A stretch of DNA of 5,847 nucleotides from Hyphomicrobiales bacterium (GTDB lineage: Bacteria; Pseudomonadota; Alphaproteobacteria; Rhizobiales; JAJFHB01), in NCBI GenBank assembly GCA_021775795.1, contig JAJFHB010000027.1, positions 1 through 5,847 of the forward strand, read 5' to 3'. The notes below the pieces were generated by a model that saw only the letters and a list, made by a program, of their open reading frames with translations, did not search any database and had not been told where the DNA came from. A program made the position numbers and the translations under genes. Below, in pieces: positions 3,341-5,847 of the stretch. Every line of letters starts with the position of its first letter. Within the stretch, counting starts at the first letter, position 1.

Positions 3341-5847
3341 ATGGCTGGCCTGAAACCACACTTCGTAGGGAACGATCCGCACGCGGGTGACAGCTCAGGC
3401 TTATATCTCGGCAGACGTTTTGTTCCCCACAATGCGGCGTCGGTCTCCGTCGTTGCCTCGGCGTGTCTTCTTGCGTCAACCACATATGCAAGTGCCGCCA
3501 GCCTTTCATTCGATTCTCTGATTCCCTCCGGCCCGTTTGCAGCAGTTGTGCTCACAGCCTGCGCTGTGCTGTCGGCGGTTGCCGCCTGGGCCTGGGCCGG
3601 CCGAAAAAGCGCCTTGCGGGCGGCAGCGGACGATCATCTGCGTGCCGAAAAAGCCGAAGCCAGGCTCACCGAAAATGAAGCGTTGATGGCAGCAGAGCCG
3701 CACATCCTTTTTGTCTGGCATGGCAACACGAGTGAACCGGACCGGATTGGCGGTGCAATGCCGGATGCCCGCGGACTGCCCGCACAACGCGGCGCGCAGA
3801 GTGATTTTGCCAGCTGGCTGGAAGCAGCGTCTACAGAAACGCTCGCCCAGGGCCTGAAGTCCCTAAAGGCGGAGGGCCGCCCCTTCAATTTTGTTGTTCG
3901 CACACGCGCTGGAGAGCTTCTGGAGGCGGACGGCCGGACCGCAGGTGGACTTGCCACATTGCGGTTGCGGCAGCTTACAGGTGAGCGTCTGGAAATGTCG
4001 CAGTTGGCGCAAAAATATAGAGCCCGCGAGCATGAAGTGACGATGATGACGAGCATTCTGGATCAGGCGCCCATGCCTGTATGGGTGCGCGATCATGACC
4101 GTAATATCAGCTGGGCAAACCGCGCCTATTTGCGTGCCGTTGATGCCGAAGGCGTCGATGAAGTGGTAGACGACAAGCGCGAACTTCTGGATCTCAGCCA
4201 TCGCGACAGCGCCCATACAGCGCTCACCAGCAAATCTGTCGTGAATCAGCGTGCCCATGCCGTTGTCTCGGGCGTACGCAAGAACCTTGAAGTCATCCAT
4301 GTATCGTTCGAGGGAGGCAGCGCCGGTTTCGCCATCGACATGACCGACCTTGAAGAAGCGCAGAACGAACTTCGGCGCCACATTCAAGCGCATGCGAGCA
4401 CTCTGGACAAACTGGCAACCGCGGTAGCGATATTCGGGCCTGATCAGCGCCTGCGCTTTTACAACGCTGCTTACTGCGAACTCTGGGCGCTTGATTCCGC
4501 CTGGCTTGACGAGCAACCGGCGGACGGAGAGATACTCGACAGTTTGCGCGAAGGACGGCGTCTTCAGGAGCAGGCAGACTATCGTGCCTGGAAGGCCCGC
4601 CAGCTTGAGGCCTATACCCGGGTTGAGCCCCATGAGGATTGGTGGCACCTGCCGGACGGGCAGACTTTGAGGGTCGTCTCAGAACAACATCCCTTCGGGG
4701 GCGTCACGTATCTCTACGAAAATGTCACCGAGAGAATTGAGCTTGAAAGCCGTTACAACGAACTGATCAACGTCCAGCGTGAAACCCTGGATAATTTGCA
4801 CGAGGGCGTGGCGCTTTTCGGTTCGGATGGCCGCCTCAAGCTTTTCAATTCAGCCTATGCCAGCATCTGGCAATTGCAGCGTAGCGATCTTGCTGAAGCC
4901 CCCCATGTTGAACAGGTTATTCGTGATTGCCGGTCTTTGTTTGATGATGACCGCTATTGGGATCAGGTCAAATATGCTGTGACGTCTCTGGGTGCGGAGC
5001 GCGTCCCACTGTCCACAAAGCTTGAACGCCGGGACGGCACCATGCTGACTTTTGCAAGTGTGCCGCTGCCCGATGGTGCATCGCTTCTGACCTACGGCGA
5101 TATTTCTGATTCGGCGCGTATTGAAAAAGCCCTGCGTGAGCGCGCCGAGGCACTTGAAGCTGCTGATCAGCTCAAGACGGAGTTTGTCTCCAAGGTCTCT
5201 TACGAATTGCGGACACCGCTCACCAACATCATCGGCTTTGCCGAGGGCCTCTCCATGGGCATTGCCGGTGAACTCAATGAAAAGCAGGCGGACTACATCG
5301 GTGATATCAAGATATCGAGCAACGTGTTGTTGCGTGTCATTGATGCCATTCTCGATCTGGCGACAATTGACGCGGGTGCAATGGAACTGCATCTCGAGGA
5401 TGTAAACGTCGCCGAAACCGTTCATGCTGCTGCCGGTTTGGTGAAGGATCGCATCGAGGAAAGCGGGCACATCCTTGCCATAGAGTGCCCCGACGATCTG
5501 TCGACGTTTGTTGCCGACGAAATGCGAATCCGCCAGGTGCTTTACAATCTTCTGGCCAATGCCATCGGCTTCAGTGAGCCGGGAAGCACCATAAGACTGA
5601 CGGCGCAGCGCGAAGCTGAAGAAATACTGCTCTCAGTTGCAGATGCCGGTAAGGGCATCGACCCGGCAGCGCGCGACGATATCTTCGCGCGGTTTCACTC
5701 CCGCTCCGCCGGCGGAGATCACCGTGGTGCGGGTCTTGGGCTGTCGCTGGTGAAGAGTTTTGTCGAACTCCACGGTGGCACTGTGGAGCTCAAATCAGCC
5801 CCGGAAGAAGGTACGGTGTTTACATGCCGGCTGCCTGTGGCCGGCCC
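3341..5847 (+). CDS. divL: DivL-type multi-PAS pseudo-histidine kinase with Tyr in the H-box (3' end outside window)
   Basis: 835 complete codons are present with no stop before the window end. Two hydrophobic segments (about residues 32-53, the first ending in an A-S-A motif, and 65-86) suggest membrane anchoring or a signal peptide plus anchor. A charged, Ala/Glu-rich stretch (about 88-115) follows. There is a degenerate region at ~118-225, then PAS-like domains at about 235-345, 351-470 and 475-590. The DHp domain starts near 611 with F-V-S-K-V-S-Y-E-L-R-T-P-L, where Y621 replaces the usual phospho-His. The HATPase domain is complete: N box around N736/N740, G1 D-A-G-K-G-I (768-773), an F box, G2 G-A-G-L-G-L-S (796-802) and a final G3-like G-T-V-F. 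Tyr at this position is the mark of DivL, which in Caulobacter binds DivK-P and modulates CckA and hence CtrA. The locus (downstream of ahcY) is where I recall the rhizobial homologue. Probably only a few to some tens of residues are missing. Family is strong; detailed function is inferred. Confidence 0.88.
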   Translation, partial: MAGLKPHFVGNDPHAGDSSGLYLGRRFVPHNAASVSVVASACLLASTTYASAASLSFDSLIPSGPFAAVVLTACAVLSAVAAWAWAGRKSALRAAADDHLRAEKAEARLTENEALMAAEPHILFVWHGNTSEPDRIGGAMPDARGLPAQRGAQSDFASWLEAASTETLAQGLKSLKAEGRPFNFVVRTRAGELLEADGRTAGGLATLRLRQLTGERLEMSQLAQKYRAREHEVTMMTSILDQAPMPVWVRDHDRNISWANRAYLRAVDAEGVDEVVDDKRELLDLSHRDSAHTALTSKSVVNQRAHAVVSGVRKNLEVIHVSFEGGSAGFAIDMTDLEEAQNELRRHIQAHASTLDKLATAVAIFGPDQRLRFYNAAYCELWALDSAWLDEQPADGEILDSLREGRRLQEQADYRAWKARQLEAYTRVEPHEDWWHLPDGQTLRVVSEQHPFGGVTYLYENVTERIELESRYNELINVQRETLDNLHEGVALFGSDGRLKLFNSAYASIWQLQRSDLAEAPHVEQVIRDCRSLFDDDRYWDQVKYAVTSLGAERVPLSTKLERRDGTMLTFASVPLPDGASLLTYGDISDSARIEKALRERAEALEAADQLKTEFVSKVSYELRTPLTNIIGFAEGLSMGIAGELNEKQADYIGDIKISSNVLLRVIDAILDLATIDAGAMELHLEDVNVAETVHAAAGLVKDRIEESGHILAIECPDDLSTFVADEMRIRQVLYNLLANAIGFSEPGSTIRLTAQREAEEILLSVADAGKGIDPAARDDIFARFHSRSAGGDHRGAGLGLSLVKSFVELHGGTVELKSAPEEGTVFTCRLPVAG

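Noticed and set aside
3863..4648. Long minus-strand open frame of 261 codons
   Set aside because: It lies wholly inside divL, its translation shows no recognisable domain, and the plus-strand frame has clear PAS and kinase motifs. It is a shadow of GC-rich coding sequence.

Overview
The window looks like chromosomal DNA from an alphaproteobacterium, most likely of the order Hyphomicrobiales (Rhizobiales). The main reason is gene order. The tail of a ChvG-type sensor kinase is followed by a short-form HPr kinase (hprK), a mannose-family EIIA (manX), HPr (ptsH), S-adenosylhomocysteine hydrolase (ahcY), and a multi-PAS histidine kinase of the DivL type. I know this order from Agrobacterium/Sinorhizobium-type genomes. 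All genes are on the + strand, the window is densely coding, and I see no mobile elements, tRNA/rRNA genes or CRISPR arrays.

Region 1 (1-1635) is a compact co-directional block: chvG 3' end, hprK, manX, ptsH. The gaps are 34, 54 and 16 nt and I see no terminator, so the block is probably one transcript. It holds a regulatory PTS without any sugar permease. HPr keeps both its catalytic His (H24) and its regulatory Ser (S55). The EIIA keeps its phospho-accepting His (H9). HprK keeps the HG motif, the P-loop, the double Asp and the E-V-R-G signature. The logical unit is a phosphorelay that reports metabolic state, next to an envelope/acid-sensing two-component kinase.

Region 2 (1636-3161) is the ahcY unit. 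A 173-nt gap holds a 20-bp AT-rich inverted repeat (1649-1668, likely operator), a candidate sigma70 promoter (1674-1702), and a leader of about 100 nt with several possible short alternative pairings. AhcY (431 aa) has all catalytic and NAD-binding residues I can place. It lacks the insert of about 40 residues typical of the AhcY of well-known rhizobia and resembles the compact animal-type enzyme. A clear intrinsic terminator (3127-3161) ends the unit.

Region 3 (3162-5847) is a leader of about 180 nt followed by a divL homologue truncated by the window edge. The protein has two N-terminal hydrophobic segments, three recognisable PAS-like regions plus one degenerate N-terminal region, a DHp domain and an apparently complete HATPase domain. 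The expected phospho-accepting His of the H-box is a Tyr (Y621), the hallmark of DivL, the cell-cycle regulator acting on CckA/CtrA. Four GATTC (GANTC, CcrM-type methylation) sites cluster in 317 bp around its start, against only four in the rest of the window.

Nothing here is a wholly new system. The points most worth checking are the ahcY control region (operator plus possible RNA switch), the compact AhcY, and the GANTC cluster at divL.
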